A stretch of 64,000 nucleotides of DNA from Xylona heveae TC161 (Eukaryota > Ascomycota > Xylonomycetes > Xylonales > Xylonaceae), in assembly GCF_001619985.1 (NCBI RefSeq), contig NW_017264203.1, positions 558,001-622,000 of the forward strand, written 5' to 3'. Position 1 is the first letter of the stretch, and each line of letters opens with the position of its first letter. Of this stretch, positions 43,089 through 55,506 are shown one piece after another. Made by a program: the position numbers and the translations under genes. The notes under the pieces were generated by a model. It worked only from the letters and a program-made list of their open reading frames with translations. It did not search any database and had not been told where the DNA came from.

Positions 43089-44203
43089 TCAAAGGGTGTA
43101 CTCGCGCTTCCTCAGGCCCGGCCGCGGAACGAACCTCGATGGTTTCCTAGTTGCCGGCTGGCGCTTCAGAGCTGCTGATCTTCCACTTTGAGCTATTGCA
43201 GCAAGATCGCGTTCCACTCTCGCCTTGAAAGCTCTAAGGTCCTTTATCTCCGCAGATCTCGATAATTTCAGTTCAAATTGCTCCCCGGCCTCCGCAGCGC
43301 TCCTCTCCAACTTCACCCTGCACATGGTGACTTTGCGGTCTTCCGCCCAAACACGCGGGGTCTCATTGAGGCGCTCTAAAGCAGTGTAGATGGACTGCCT
43401 CACAATCTCCGAAGTTGCTGCAAATTGTCGAGATAAGATGGCAACGTCCTCCACAACTGCATAGACGCTGTTCAAATGAGCTGCGAGCTCCCAGATGTCG
43501 TGTTCAGGGTCTGCCCGATGCTTCTGCAGGAAAGAGTGATAGATTTGTTCCTCGTAGAATTCTGCAAAGTGAAAGTACAAATGGCATTCTGCCTTGGAGA
43601 GAGCTTGAACTGCCCTGTAGACGAGGTCAGTACTATCCAGTAGCATCTAGCAAAAAAACAAAAGAACCTTTGGCTGACATACCTAAGCCTCTCTATCCAA
43701 AGCACAACCGCACTGCGTAATTCGTAAGGATCGATGAGAGATTCGAGCCTGGGAAGATGAAGCTGCAAATCACAGAGCGTGCTGAATCTGCCCTGTATGC
43801 TACGTTGGATGGTGTCATATGCCATTATCATCGAATAGGTGACTCGCATCACTTGCTCAAGGATGGGATCTTCGATTATATGACGATTCGAGGCGTGGAA
43901 CAGTGCAATATGAATGTGCTTTATCATGTTGATCATTATCGAGAAAAGACGGACAATATTCTGCTTGATCTTGCCTGAGCCTAGAAGATTCATGAGCTCA
44001 GTATGGTGATTGACAGTAGCCTTAGGCATCTGAGTGACATTTGTAAAGACATTTGTAAAGCCAGCGTCGTCCAAGATGAGAATGGGCAAATCCTGGTCAA
44101 AAGGGTGAGCTGCAGACATCACATTGTAGGAAGTTTGTGCGCTGCTTGAAGCAGATGAGTTGTATCTAGCATCCCCAGAAGAGCTGGATCTTGGCGTCGC
44201 CAT
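43089..44203 (-). CDS. Unknown helical protein
   Basis: Two exons on the minus strand (43683-44203, 43089-43614) give 348 residues; the 68-base intron joins CTT AG|G in phase, and the alternative nearer acceptor breaks the frame. I do not recognise the family. After a Ser-rich start the chain is almost entirely predicted helix, with hydrophobic heptad-like spacing (VRLFSIMINMIKHIHIALFH, LVYRAVQALSKAECHLYFHF region, ERLNETPRVWAEDRKVTMCRVKLERSAAE) and a basic tail (KRQPATRKPSRFVPRPGLRKREYTL in outline). No membrane segment or signal peptide. The composition is compatible with an N-terminal-type helical domain seen in fungal STAND/ankyrin proteins, but no such partner domain is present. Confidence 0.65.
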
Positions 44204-45007
44204 TGTCTTGAAATTGAAGCTTAATGGCGCGTTGGCATACCTCTACAGCTCACAAAGAGGGAGACGTGTGGATGGTTGACGTTCCACAAACTTCTGGCTT
44301 AAAAGATGTTTTCTAATCAATTAAAAGATAAGGCTCCGAGGTTTCCTAGGTTTTCCAGACTGATCTGGCAGTCGTGATTCACTGAAAGACTTAATGGATG
44401 CTGCCTATAAAGAAACATAACATTTCCACAAGCGGGGACTCAGTAATGATTGAGCCAAGAACAAAGAAAAAGAACAAAAGTACAACAAATATATGAACAA
44501 TCCGATCGTAAAGATTGTGTCTTTGTAATTCACATATGTAGATGTGAAATGCAGATTCTTGCAGCCTCTGCTTCAAGAAAATTCAATGCAAGAGGAATTC
44601 CTTCATTCATACTTTTACATATATTCTAGCATGACGATTTTGTACCACTTTGGCTTGGCTGCTAAGCCTGTAGTAGAATTATAAAAATTCAGAAGATTAG
44701 CATGGACCAAGCAAATCATTCGTGGTATGGTCGAGCAGTCCCAGAGAACAGGATCAAAACGATCCATATTCAAGATTCCGCAGACGTTCGATCTTCGCAC
44801 GTTGACTGATTGGCACGTCATTGGAAAGGACAGTGACAACTCAAAGTATGTGCGGAAGAGGTGATGGCAGGCTCAAAACCTGATAGGCTTTAGAAAAGAA
44901 AAACATGCTCCTGAAAAGACTCGATTGGGCGCAGTCTAACAATTGAAAAATGTCTTTCGTTCAGTGGGTATCTGGAGAGCCAAGAGCTGCGAAAAGCTAG
45001 ATAGCAA
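44204..45007. other. Intergenic
   Basis: Promoter of the helical-protein gene and 3' region of the RING-CH gene, about 800 bases, AT-rich. No gene or named motif. Confidence 0.5.
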
Positions 45008-46101
45008 TCACAAGTCTTTCTTCCTCTCATTCTGTGTGGCATCTTCGTCATCTTCATCACTCTGTACGTCCATTACACGTTCGCCAGCATTTACGAGCAC
45101 TCTGCGGCTCCAGGCCCTAACTCCTCTATACACGCCCTAAAAAATAATTAGCAGTTTAATCTTGTATGAATGAGCAAGTCGCGTTCCTTACCCAAAGAAA
45201 AGTGCAGACGCCAATAAACACAACAGTCCAACTAAGAGAAGCAAGTCGATCACGTCCCGATCCGCCGGGCCGACCGCCGCCCACGAGGCCAGAATTACGT
45301 AAATTCCACCATTGCCACGGAGACATTGCAAGTAGGACCTTGACGAAGCTAAGTAGTCCGAGAGAAGCTAATCCCTTAAGAAAGTGTTCGATCCAAGGCG
45401 AGCCTTCTTCTAGCAGGACAGGTTCAATTTTGGTCCGTGATTGGAAACGGGGTGGATTGACAAGGGTCGAATAAGGATCGAGGTAGAAATTGATGATAGG
45501 GTCAGCAACAAAACCAAGGATAAACATAGTTAAGAATAAGATTATTAAAGTCATTGATATTTGGGTTGCTGTGGCAGGAATATAGTGGTTAGCAATTATA
45601 CTTTCCGTTGAATGGTCGCACCATTAACTCACCAGTACTACTGATCCACCTCCCCCATCGCATCCTCTCCAACTTGTATCTGAACCCGCATGTCGGGCAT
45701 TGCCAATAGTTTCTTCTTCCATATCCAGGATCTGCGTTTCGCCACGCCTGCAGACATCCCTCATGAACATATCTTGAAGAGCCCTTACACTTGCAGGGAC
45801 TGATCAATCTGCCATAATCGGGATCTGCAGAGACGTAGGAAACTTTGGGAGCAGACTGAAGAAAGGTCGGAAGGAACTCGGACTGAGGTTCAAAAGATGG
45901 GAGGACTGTCTCAAGGCATATACGACAGGTTCGAGGTGGCCAATATTGCTGCGGTCGAGGGTTTGAACGCGTTCCCTCAGTTGTTCTAGCATGTTCATTA
46001 TGATGAGTATTTTCCGCCCGTGGTTGATCCGCTGGTAGATCGCTTGGCCAATCCCATTCGTCGCGAAATGCCCCTGGCGGCTTGCTCTGCTTGGTTTCCA
46101 T
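45008..46101 (-). CDS. RING-CH (MARCH-type) membrane E3 ubiquitin ligase
   Basis: Three exons on the minus strand (45633-46101, 45192-45568, 45008-45136) give 324 residues. The RING-CH domain spans about 58-145: CRIC, then the later ligands CKCKG, VHEGCLQAW and CPTCGFRY, the C4HC3 order with His in the fifth position and a Trp between the last pairs. An unusually long loop separates the first two Cys pairs. Three hydrophobic stretches follow (MTLIILFLTMFILGFVADPI, LASLGLLSFVKVLLAM, WTVVFIGVCTFLWGVY), so it is membrane-bound, most likely in the endomembrane system. The C-terminal tail is acidic (SDEDDEDATQ). It probably ubiquitinates membrane proteins; the target is unknown. It is head-to-head with the proteasome gene. 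Confidence 0.87.
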
Positions 46102-46639
46102 GGCGGCTATGCTTCATATATGTATGTCAAAAGGGAGGTTAGATGGTTACTGTTAGTACATCTGGCTTGCCAGCATTCAGCGTTTATGTAAACATGAAGG
46201 ATTCGCTGAGCTTAGTAAGAGGAACTCGAATATTCGGCCCAGAAAAGAAGAAAAAAAAAGCACACAGAGAAAAAGAAGAAAGAAATACAAGGAGGCGCCA
46301 CTAAAGACCACCACCAGAGCTTCAGGCAATCACGTCCTCAAACTTTGTCGTACTGCTCATGCAGGCGAAGCAGATTTTTCTGTGGAAAACGTGGGAAGAA
46401 AGCGATTTTGAGCTGGAGCCTCGGAGCTGACATTTTTGAATGGCCTTTGGTCGCTAAACGGGATTACATAATCAAGCGCGATCCGCGTACTACGACGGTA
46501 GCCTTCAGACGAGCTCGATGATACAAGGTCAAGCTTAAACTGAGCTCTGTCGAAGGGCTTCACAATTCCTTGCCATCATTCTTTATAATAAATTTGGATA
46601 GAGTACGCGAAATCATATCTCTTCCCGGTCAGCACAATC
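46102..46639. other. Divergent promoter between the RING-CH and proteasome genes
   Basis: A 538-base head-to-head gap between two genes of the ubiquitin-proteasome system. No canonical Rpn4-type GGTGGCAAA box was found by eye. An A-rich tract lies at 46249-46290. Confidence 0.5.
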
Positions 46640-47751
46640 ATGGCGGACCGATACTCGTTCTCTCTTACAACTTTCTCGCCCAGGTAAGCCACCTCTTTGA
46701 GCTGCTTTACTGAACCTTTCCTATTAATAAAAGCAATGCTAACGTCAATCGCAGTGGTAAACTGGTTCAAATCGGTATGAAAACTTTCATGGGCCGCTGA
46801 TCACCCACCAAGCCTGGAAGTTTTGCCAAACGGATCTGTACTAATGTTCATTTCGACAGAGTATGCACTCAACGCCGTCAACCAAGGTGTTACATCATTA
46901 GGAATCAAAGGTAGCCTGGCCTCTTTGCATAGCTGTGGACTTGTTGAAGCGATACTGATAGTTTCTTGTTCATTAGCCACAAATGGCATCGTCCTCGCGA
47001 CCGAAAAGAAGTCATCCTCGCCCCTAATTGATCCTCCTTCGCTTTCTAAAGTCAGTCTCATAACTCCGAACATTGGTATGGTGTATTCCGGAATGGGGCC
47101 CGACTACCGAATTCTCGTCGACAAGGCTCGGAAGGTCTCACATACTGGCTACAAACGTATCTATAATGAATATCCCCCAACGAGAATATTGGTGCAGGAT
47201 GTCGCTAGGGTGATGCAAGAGGCTACTCAATCTGGTGGTGTGCGGCCATACGGAGTCAGCCTGCTCATTGCTGGATGGGATGACGGCATTGAGCCTGAGA
47301 CCGAGAAGGCTGCGGAAGCTGGCGATGCTGAAGCCGAAAAGAAAGTCTCTGGAAAGACTGGCGGTATTCTAAAGGGCGGACCCAGTCTCTACCAGGTGGA
47401 TCCCAGCGGTAGCTATTTTCCTTGGAAGGCGACCGCTATTGGCAAGAGTGCAACTAGCGCAAAGACATTTTTAGAGAAGAGATACACAGAGGGTTTGGAA
47501 CTCGAAGATGCGATCCACATTGCTCTTCTCACACTCAAAGAGACAATTGAGGGGGAGATGAATGGAGAAACAGTTGAAATTGGTGAGTCCCTCTAGCGTC
47601 TTTAAAAAGACTTCATTCTAACTGCTTTTCAGGCATTGTAGGACCACCTGCAGACCATCTTCTGGGTTACGAGGGGGTTGAAGGAGCGCAAGGCCCAAGA
47701 TTCAGGAAGCTATCGCCTCAAGAGATTGAGGATTACCTCACAAGTCTTTAA
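46640..47751 (+). CDS. PRE8: 20S proteasome subunit alpha type 2
   Basis: Five exons (46640-46683, 46755-46774, 46860-46910, 46977-47582, 47633-47751) give 279 residues. The subunit is part of the outer alpha ring that gates the 20S core. Seen: the alpha signature spread over exons 1-3 ([22 protein letters not shown]), [54 protein letters not shown], and [24 protein letters not shown]. It is longer than yeast Pre8 (250) because of an acidic, Ala/Glu/Lys-rich insert of about 20 residues after GWDDGIEPE. Exon 2 is only 20 bases. No catalytic Thr is expected for an alpha subunit. Confidence 0.95.
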
Positions 47752-48324
47752 AGGTAACGAAACCGGGCGCACTGTATGATTTTCTTTTCTCATGAGATGT
47801 TTCCACGTGCATAGAAAATGCATAGAGCTTTTTTCCATCTGCAGTTTTGCATTCTGTATCGCATTTTGTGTGCTTCTGTTCGCGAAGGTAATAGTCTCAA
47901 AATCACTTGTAAACCGCGTGAGGTTACTATGCTTCTAAGCTTGCTGGTGGTTTTGTGTTCCCATCTATTAACTAGTTCCGAAACTGCTAGCATGGTTTTG
48001 CAGCTTTGTCACACTAGCATGTTTAGCAAACAATCGTTTTCAGCGTCATATCTGGCCTGTGTTTGCAACTACATATGCACGAACCTTTGTTCCAGATGCT
48101 TTTCTCTCTAACCCTCAACCAATCTCCAACTGAAGATGAATAGGTATTTGTCACACCCCAGCTCGGCATTTACCGTTCTTCTGAAGGGTAGCATAACCAT
48201 CGGTTAAGGTGGCGGAGGATTTCCCCTTCCATTCAAACCATTTGATTTTCTTGTCTATCCGCCTCCTCCTCTCTCTCTAATGCATACGTCTGAACTCCAT
48301 GTTTCAGTTCTCTAATCTGGCAAC
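47752..48324. other. Intergenic, Dicer-like gene promoter
   Basis: About 570 bases; AT-rich with a CTCTCT stretch shortly before the Dicer start. No gene seen. Confidence 0.5.
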
Positions 48325-51300
48325 ATGCCCGACCAGCTCGAGGAGATCTCTGACCAAGGCCCGCGGGGACCTGTGGACGAAGATGGTCCAAAGCTGGATC
48401 AAATCATGCAAGCTCGTGGATATCAGATGGAGATGTTTGAGGAAAGCATGCGACAGAACATCATAGTTGCCGTGAGTTTTCGGCATCCAGATCTGTTAGC
48501 CAATACGAATTAACGATCCTAAGATGGACACGGGTAGTGGAAAAACTCACGTGTACGGGAGTTGTTCGTTTTGTTGCCGTAATTTAATTGAATGTTATGC
48601 AGCACTCAATAATCTTCTGTGTAAGGTTAAGAGTATAAATATCTGACAGCTTCATCTATTAGAGCGGTAATGCGAATTGAAGCAGAGCTTGAAAGACTCC
48701 CACTTCATAAGGTAATTCTATTTTATATTTATCTTCTTCCTCATGGCTGTTAACCAATTGTCAAGCTTGTATGGTTTTTGGCTCCAACTGTGGCACTATG
48801 TGAACAGCAATATCGCGTCCTACAGTTGCATCTTCCCGTACACCAAGCTCGGTTTCTTAGTGGAGATATAGTCGATCGCTGGAGCGACCAGCGACAGTGG
48901 GATGCCATTCTCAAAAATATTCGCATCGTTGTTTCAACTCATCAAGTTCTTTCAGATGCTCTCACCCATGGTTTTGTCAAAATGGAAGCTCTGGGCTTGA
49001 TGGTTTTCGACGAGGGTAGGATTAGCACTCAGGAACCTGCTTGAGCCCAGAACACTGGTTTGCTAATGTTTTAAAGCTCACCATTGTATTAAGAACCATC
49101 CTGCAAATCGTATAATGCGTGATTTCTATCGTCCCTTGACGTTCAAAGGACCCGGGTGTGATAGACCGCATATATTGGGCCTCAGTGCCAGCCCCATAAT
49201 TACAAATGACAAATTTGGAATTCAGTAAGCGCGCTGAAAACACTCCGTCCATACGCACTTATTGATATCATAGGGTCATTGAGGGAAATCTAGACGCAAT
49301 CGCTAGGTCTCCGAAACGTCATCGAGAAGATTTGTTAAAACAAGTTCATCACCCCGCCTTAGTCAACCTCTTTTACCCCAGGCCCTCAATGTATGCAAAT
49401 CACGGGTCTTTCGGCACTCAAACCCTCCGAAGCCTTCTGAGTGCATTTAATGAGCTTGACATCAGAGACGACCCTTGGGTCATCTCGCTCAAGTCAAGCA
49501 CGGATCCTCGGGATCAAGCTGTTCTCCAAGAGATTTTGGTTAATCATAAAACCTACACCCACCAGCAAATCCAACTCCTCGTCAACCGCTCCATCAATAT
49601 TTACCAAGAATTGGGAGGTTGGGCGGCGGACATATATATCAGTTTCTGCATACGAAGGTTTAAAGCGGCCGTGGTAGCAAACGATGACTTGCAGCTTTCG
49701 TATACAGATGAAGAAAAGCGATACGTCTATAAAATTTTGGACAAAGTCTACCTTATTTCTGACGACCAAGCTCTTCCTGAGTATTTGACGGAGATTACAG
49801 ACAAGGTACGATGTTTACTGAAATTCCTCGTCGCCGAAGCGAGCCCGACTTTTGCTGGGATAGTGTTTGCAGAGCGACGTGCTACAGTCGCCGTTTTATC
49901 ACAGATCATTGCGCTTCATCCAGATACACGGGACCTATTCAAATGTGGTGCATTCGTTGGTCTCTCTGGTAGTTCAAGACGTAAACGAAACATCGCGGAT
50001 CTTGCAGAGATTAAAGATCAATGGAGCCACCTGGATGAATTTAGGGATCGAAGCAGAAACTTAATTGTTGCAACAAGTGTTTTGGAAGAGGGGATCGATG
50101 TCCCAGGCTGCAAAGTAGTCGTGTGCTTTGACAGAATACCTAATGTCAAGTCTTTTATCCAGCGGCGAGGACGAGCAAGACAAGCCAAGTCCAAGCTTGC
50201 GCTATTGTTGGAGGAAAATTCCTTGTCTTCGGTGGACATCTTCCACGAACTTGAGCGCGAAATGAAACGCATATACGAAGATGACCAAAGGGAATTCGAG
50301 GCTTTACAGATTCAAGAGAATGAGCTTGAGCAATCGAATCAGAAACTCCAGGTTAACTCTACGGGGTATGGCGCATTTTCTTTCCATTATTATGGACTGA
50401 ATGACTGACCAGCTTGAAGTGCGCTCTTGACCTTTGACAATGCAAAATCTCACCTCTACCATTTTTGCAACACACTCTCTTCAGACGCGTATGTCGATAG
50501 AGGACCACGATTTTCTATCGAGGAGGACCGATGTGGCAATGTTCGCGCTCGGGTTGTTCTTCCCTTGTCTGTTGACCCTTCGGTCCGGACTTTTATCGGG
50601 AAATTTTGGTGGAGAACAGAGAAGGCTGCAAAGAAAGACGCAGCGTTCGAAGCATATGTTGGCCTTTATAACGCCGGGCTCATAAATGACAATCTTCTGC
50701 CGCTAAGGCTGCCAAAGTCTGAGTTTGATAGAACTGCTGTCGGAAACGAACAACTCGCAGTGCTGTCTGTGGATGAGAGGCTCGATCCCTGGGCTGGGAT
50801 TGCACAACAAATAACGCACTCCGATAATCTGATCGGGTCTAAATTGACCGTCGAAAAGGCAGGTCAACAGTCACTAGATATGTTAATGTGGCTGCCTCAT
50901 GCACTGCCTTCGAACATTCAATTTCAGATACAGTGGGACATTGCAACCGTTTTTTCGATTGCCCTCGAAGGCCAAGCCACGAGGCGTTCTTCGACGGACA
51001 ATTTCACTCATCTTTCCGAAGCGAACTATCTGCTCTATAACTCCGTTTACCGTTCCAGGATTGAGCCTGGCCGCCTGGACTTTCCCGCCCTGTTTACCCC
51101 TAATATCGCGCTCAACGTGATGCAGTCTTGGACAAAACGTTCGGCAGGAGCGTTACCTGCTTCTGATGCACTTGTACAAAATGCTGGGCTTGCTGCTGTT
51201 GGATTGGTCCGCAATCGATCCCGTTTCGGCGCTCCGCATGTTTTGCAGAGGACGAAGCCTCTTGATGATTGCCCTGATTTGGAAAGTATCCGTGAAGAGG

Positions 51301-53018
51301 AAGACCTCTTGGCTGACGGACCTTATCTTGAAGTTTGTCGTCTTAGCAAACGGACGGATTTTCTACATGCACTTGCATTACCATCGTCTGATCCGGGTGA
51401 TATTTCACGCCCACCTTTACGATATCTGCCGATCTCACAATGCGACGTGGACATTTTGCCGTTCATATACGCTCAATTTGCACTATTTATTCCGTCGATA
51501 ATGCACCAATGTGGGAAGTGGATTCTAGCCCAAAGACTATGTGAGACCACGCTTTCATCAGTGGAGTTCAACGATTTAGACCTGGTTGTAACCGCCCTTT
51601 GCGCCTCTTCCGCGAGAGAGGCCGTAGACTATCAGCGACTAGAGTTCCTTGGGGATAGTATTCTCAAATTCAGCGTCTCCCTGCAATTGATGGATGAGCA
51701 CGGCAATTGGCATGAAGGATACCTTAGCGCCGAAAAAGATCGTCTTGTCTCTAATTCGAGACTATCCAAGGCATCGACGCATGTTGGCTTAGATAAGTAC
51801 ATTTTAACAAAAGCTTTCACTGGCAGCAAATGGCGTCCAAATTATATCTCCAATCTTCTCCGTCTCGAGGGTCTGGAAAAGCGGGAAATGTCTAGCAAAG
51901 TACTTGCAGATGTTGTCGAGGCATTGATTGGTGCAGCTTTCATTGACGGCGGATACGAAAAGGCATTTAAATGCTTAAAGGTTTTCCTACCAGAAGTAAA
52001 TTGGCTGCCATTGGAGCAGCGAAAGAAGTCGATATATGATCAATTCCCGTCTGACCAAAAATTGCCGCCGGTGTTTACCGAGCTTGAAGTCTTGGTCGGT
52101 CACAATTTTGGAAAGAAAAGGCTGCTTCTCGAAGCAATGACACACGCTTCATTTTCGGGCGATGTCTCTGCCAGGTCATATCAACGTTTAGAATTCTTAG
52201 GCGATGCCGTCCTCGAGAACTTGGTAGTTTCTTATCTTTTCCGGCATAATCCGCAACTGTCAGTGCAGGAGATGCATCTGATGAAGACGGCCTTGGTTAA
52301 TGCAAATTTTCTTGCCTTTTTGTGCCTAGAGTGGCTCATCGAACAGGACCGAATCGATGTCCTTGTCAATCCGTCTTCTGGTGAGTTTGAAGAAGTACAC
52401 GCTCCGGTTCAACATCACTTTTGGAAGTTCATGCGTCACAATTCCTCTGCAGAACTGGTCAAAGCACAGAGGGCTGTTGTCAGGCGCCATGCAGAGCTCC
52501 GAGAGCAACTCAAAAATGCCCTTGTGCATGGGAACGTCTACCCGTGGGCTTCCCTGGCGAGTCTGGGGGCAGAAAAGTTCTTTTCCGATATTGTGGAAAG
52601 TCTCCTTGGTGCCGTCTACCTGGATGCTTCTGATGCTTCTTCCGCATGTGAGAAAGTTGCTGAGCGAATTGGGATACTGCCCTATCTTCGTCGACTGGTT
52701 AGCGGGCAGGTGCATATGTTGCATCCAAAGGAGGAGCTCGGTCGGCTCGCCAGCAACAAACGCATCCGTTATACCACTGGTATCGAAGAAGTCGAAGGGA
52801 ACAATAGATACTGGTGTTCGGTCTCCATGGATGAAGAGAAGATCTGTAGAGTTTCCGATGGTGTGAGCAGAGTTGAAGTTGAGACGCGAGCCGCAGACAA
52901 TGCCTTGAAGGTACTCTTTCAAGAAAGACCTCAATTGGAACCTTCACTGGAACAGCCAGGGGAAGCTGCACAGCTAGAAGATCAGATCTATTCAAGTAAA
53001 GAAGGTGATAGAGACTGA
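48325..53018 (+). CDS. DCL2: Dicer-like protein 2 (RNA-interference endoribonuclease)
   Basis: Seven exons (48325-48471, 48524-48552, 48663-48711, 48766-49015, 49077-49224, 49274-50365, 50420-53018) give 1,437 residues. The enzyme cuts double-stranded RNA into small RNAs for quelling and antiviral defence. Seen in order: helicase motif I MDTGSGKTH (50-58), DEAH box (157-160), LGLSASP, helicase C parts VLEEGIDVPG and QRRGRARQ, a Dicer-dimerisation (DUF283) block, then two RNase III domains with signatures YQRLEFLGDS (from 976) and YQRLEFLGDA (from 1159). Each has its downstream acidic pair (DVVEALIGAAF; SDIVESLLGAVY), so both catalytic sites look complete. A dsRNA-binding-like C-terminus follows. 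No PAZ domain is visible, as usual for fungal Dcl2. Intron 2 (110 bases) follows a 29-base exon holding the Walker A. Confidence 0.93.
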
Positions 53019-55506
53019 CTCTAGGCCTGAGGTCATTGACCCCTGCCAAGCCGCCACTCCGTCTGCGGTTGGATATATTTTCGGTCGTGACTTACCGTTC
53101 GTTTAGTCTTTTCAGTCCCATATCAAGGTCTTCACGGCAAATTTCTCAATGAATCATCAGTAAACAATTATTTTTGCTCCTTACGCGGTAAAAGCTTCTT
53201 GGTGCAAAGTTGGCTGCAAATGGGGAGTACCTTTTATTTGTTCTATAGTTATATTTCTTTATGACAAGTCATTTGCCGAGAGTTGTATTGAGATGCCACA
53301 AAGGAGGTAAACTTATTGCAAATCAATATCTGAGTGCTTCCCTTCTGTCCTTTCTCTTTGCGTGATTCTCACGGCTTCAGGGTATCTATTTGTTATGAGA
53401 AAGGCCTCGTGAAAAAGGCGTCCTGGCTTAGGATGAGTGCCATGAGACGCAGCGACCAGCCCTTTCATCGGGACACGCTCGTGGCTGGGCAGCTGAACGA
53501 GCTAGTGTGCGGCTTCGGGAAATCGGACATTTATCCGTACAGCCATATGTGGTTTGACTAGGTACATTCAGATGACAGTAAATCACGATACGCAACATAT
53601 CAATGGAAGTGTCAAATCGTCGGCGAATATGGTGGTGTGGGTTGTAGATCCCAGCATCCCCAGATTACTTTGGAAGACTTTCTTTCGGCTGACTTGGGAG
53701 CCGATTGGTCGGATTTGCAGAATGATTGCACTTTGTTCTTGTTTGATCCGCAAATCCTTTACCTCGGGGCCCATTGACATGCATCAGAGAGTATGTTTAA
53801 CCGTGGTCCCTTCAAGCAACCAAGGTTGACCATTTGGCCAAAAGGCAAGGTATGAGCCTTAGCCTACACGTGTCGGCTTGCCCTAATTGGGTTCATGGCA
53901 CTCCTGGGGCGTGTCCCTTTCAGCCTCTAGGGAGCATCTCTACGGCACCCAAAAAGATCGATGACGTAGGAATGCCTAAGGTAGGCACTCTCAGCCGTTT
54001 AGCGAGTATTTTTGCACGGGTTTTAAAGACAGCGGGAGAACCAGTACGATTGAGAGCGGATGCCCGGCTTGGGGAGCCCGGCGGAACGCAGCTGACCACC
54101 GCAAAAGGTCCCAGAGAGCTCTCTCTCGGAGCAGCCGGTCGCCAGGCCGATCGTCCAATTAGTGGCGTGTTTTTGAAGGTCTGATGGTCGGAATAAATTA
54201 ATGTTCCTAAAGTAAAACGGATTTAGGGTTCCCTAAATTTTGCGACCGGGGGCGTCTTCAGGATAGAGCAAAAAACATGAAGAGCGAGGGGAAACGGTAG
54301 AAGGGGGAGATGTGGAGAAGTGAGTCTAACACTCCGCGCTCTAAGCTAATCACAGCCTAGCCCGCTCATCATGGCGCCTTGGCAGTCTAACGCTAAGGTA
54401 ATTGTGGATTAGCTCATTTCTGTTGCGTCTCTCCGCAAATGTGGGGAAGGAGATGGATTAGATAAGCAGGCCGTGCGCTTCGACACCACACAGCAGCTGG
54501 GGGATTCGAGTAGGCTGAGGGTTACAGTGCGGTCTCACTGCATGACTCCTTCACTGATGTGGTTAAAATTGAAGCCCGCGCTGCTGACTGCGCTGCATTT
54601 TTGCAGGGGTCTTGGAGGAGCTTTGCACCAATAACTTCTTTTGCAACGACATCTTGAATTGCGCTAAGCAGGAGAGAGAGAGAATGAGAATGAATGGTCA
54701 CAGGAGTCCCTTTTCATTGAAGCATTTATGACTCGGCTGTCGAGTGACTTGCTAGTCTGTCATGCAATGACGAACGCGGGGACCGAGGGGCGCCGCCCGC
54801 CAGCTGACGCCTCCAACGTAATGGCAACGACCTTGTCCAACTCTCCTCCACCATCCACTATCCTTGTTGCGGCAAACGCCTCCATGCTTTCCTACTCTCA
54901 TTCCCAACGATAGAATGCAAAGAGAGGGGCATAAGGTAGGTAGGAGCAGGTAACTTGTGGGATATGGTACAGGTCGTTTACCCCACACACCCACACACAC
55001 ACCACCGCTTCCTTCATTGACGGACTGGAGATGCACTAAATTATGCAGCGGCCGACGCGAATAAAGGCCGAAGGGTTTAGGTGCTGGCCCCCAACGGCGA
55101 AGCTCAAAAGCTTTCCGATGATGACAGGCAAAGGCTGATGTGCCGTAGTCTCTTCCGAGGTTGTCTGTTCCTCGTAACTGTTAAGCTATACTCCCTTAGC
55201 CTTGTCACGGCTTGTTACAGCACACACCCGCTCCGGCCTTGCGTCTTTAATTCCGCGCTCATATTTAGTTCTCCGCCTCCCACCTCATCGTGCTGTTTCC
55301 ACTCTTGTCAGCCTTCTTGCTTCGCTGTCTTGCTGCCTTTTCTCTACATTTGAGGCTCGCACTTCGAATAGAAGACTCATCGCAGCTGAATACCAAGAGT
55401 GGTTGCTGAATGTGATTGCTACTCATTTTGACATTACCTCTCCGTGGCTACTCCACTGGTTATTGTCTGCTGCCCGCCTCTCCGTTCTAGCTAATCTGTT
55501 CTCAAA
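53019..55506. other. Intergenic, 2.5 kb
   Basis: No supported gene. It includes a short inverted repeat (54221-54238), a GA repeat near 54669-54680 and a pyrimidine-rich leader before the transporter ATG. Open frames such as 53834-54184 and 55202-55630 lack family resemblance. Confidence 0.5.
54221..54238. repeat. Short inverted repeat, ATTTAGGG arms
   Basis: ATTTAGGG and its reverse complement CCCTAAAT separated by TT, an 8-base-arm hairpin. It is a single copy. Confidence 0.6.

Noticed and set aside
53834-54184. 116-codon plus-strand open frame after the Dicer gene
   Set aside because: No domain, and adjacent frames are as open; treated as chance.
54221-54238. TTTAGGG/CCCTAAA motif suggesting telomere-like sequence
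   Set aside because: Single inverted pair only, no tandem array.
54490-54520. GGGGATTCGAGTAGG resembling a tRNA B box
   Set aside because: No matching A box, acceptor stem or cloverleaf could be built around it. No other tRNA candidate was found.
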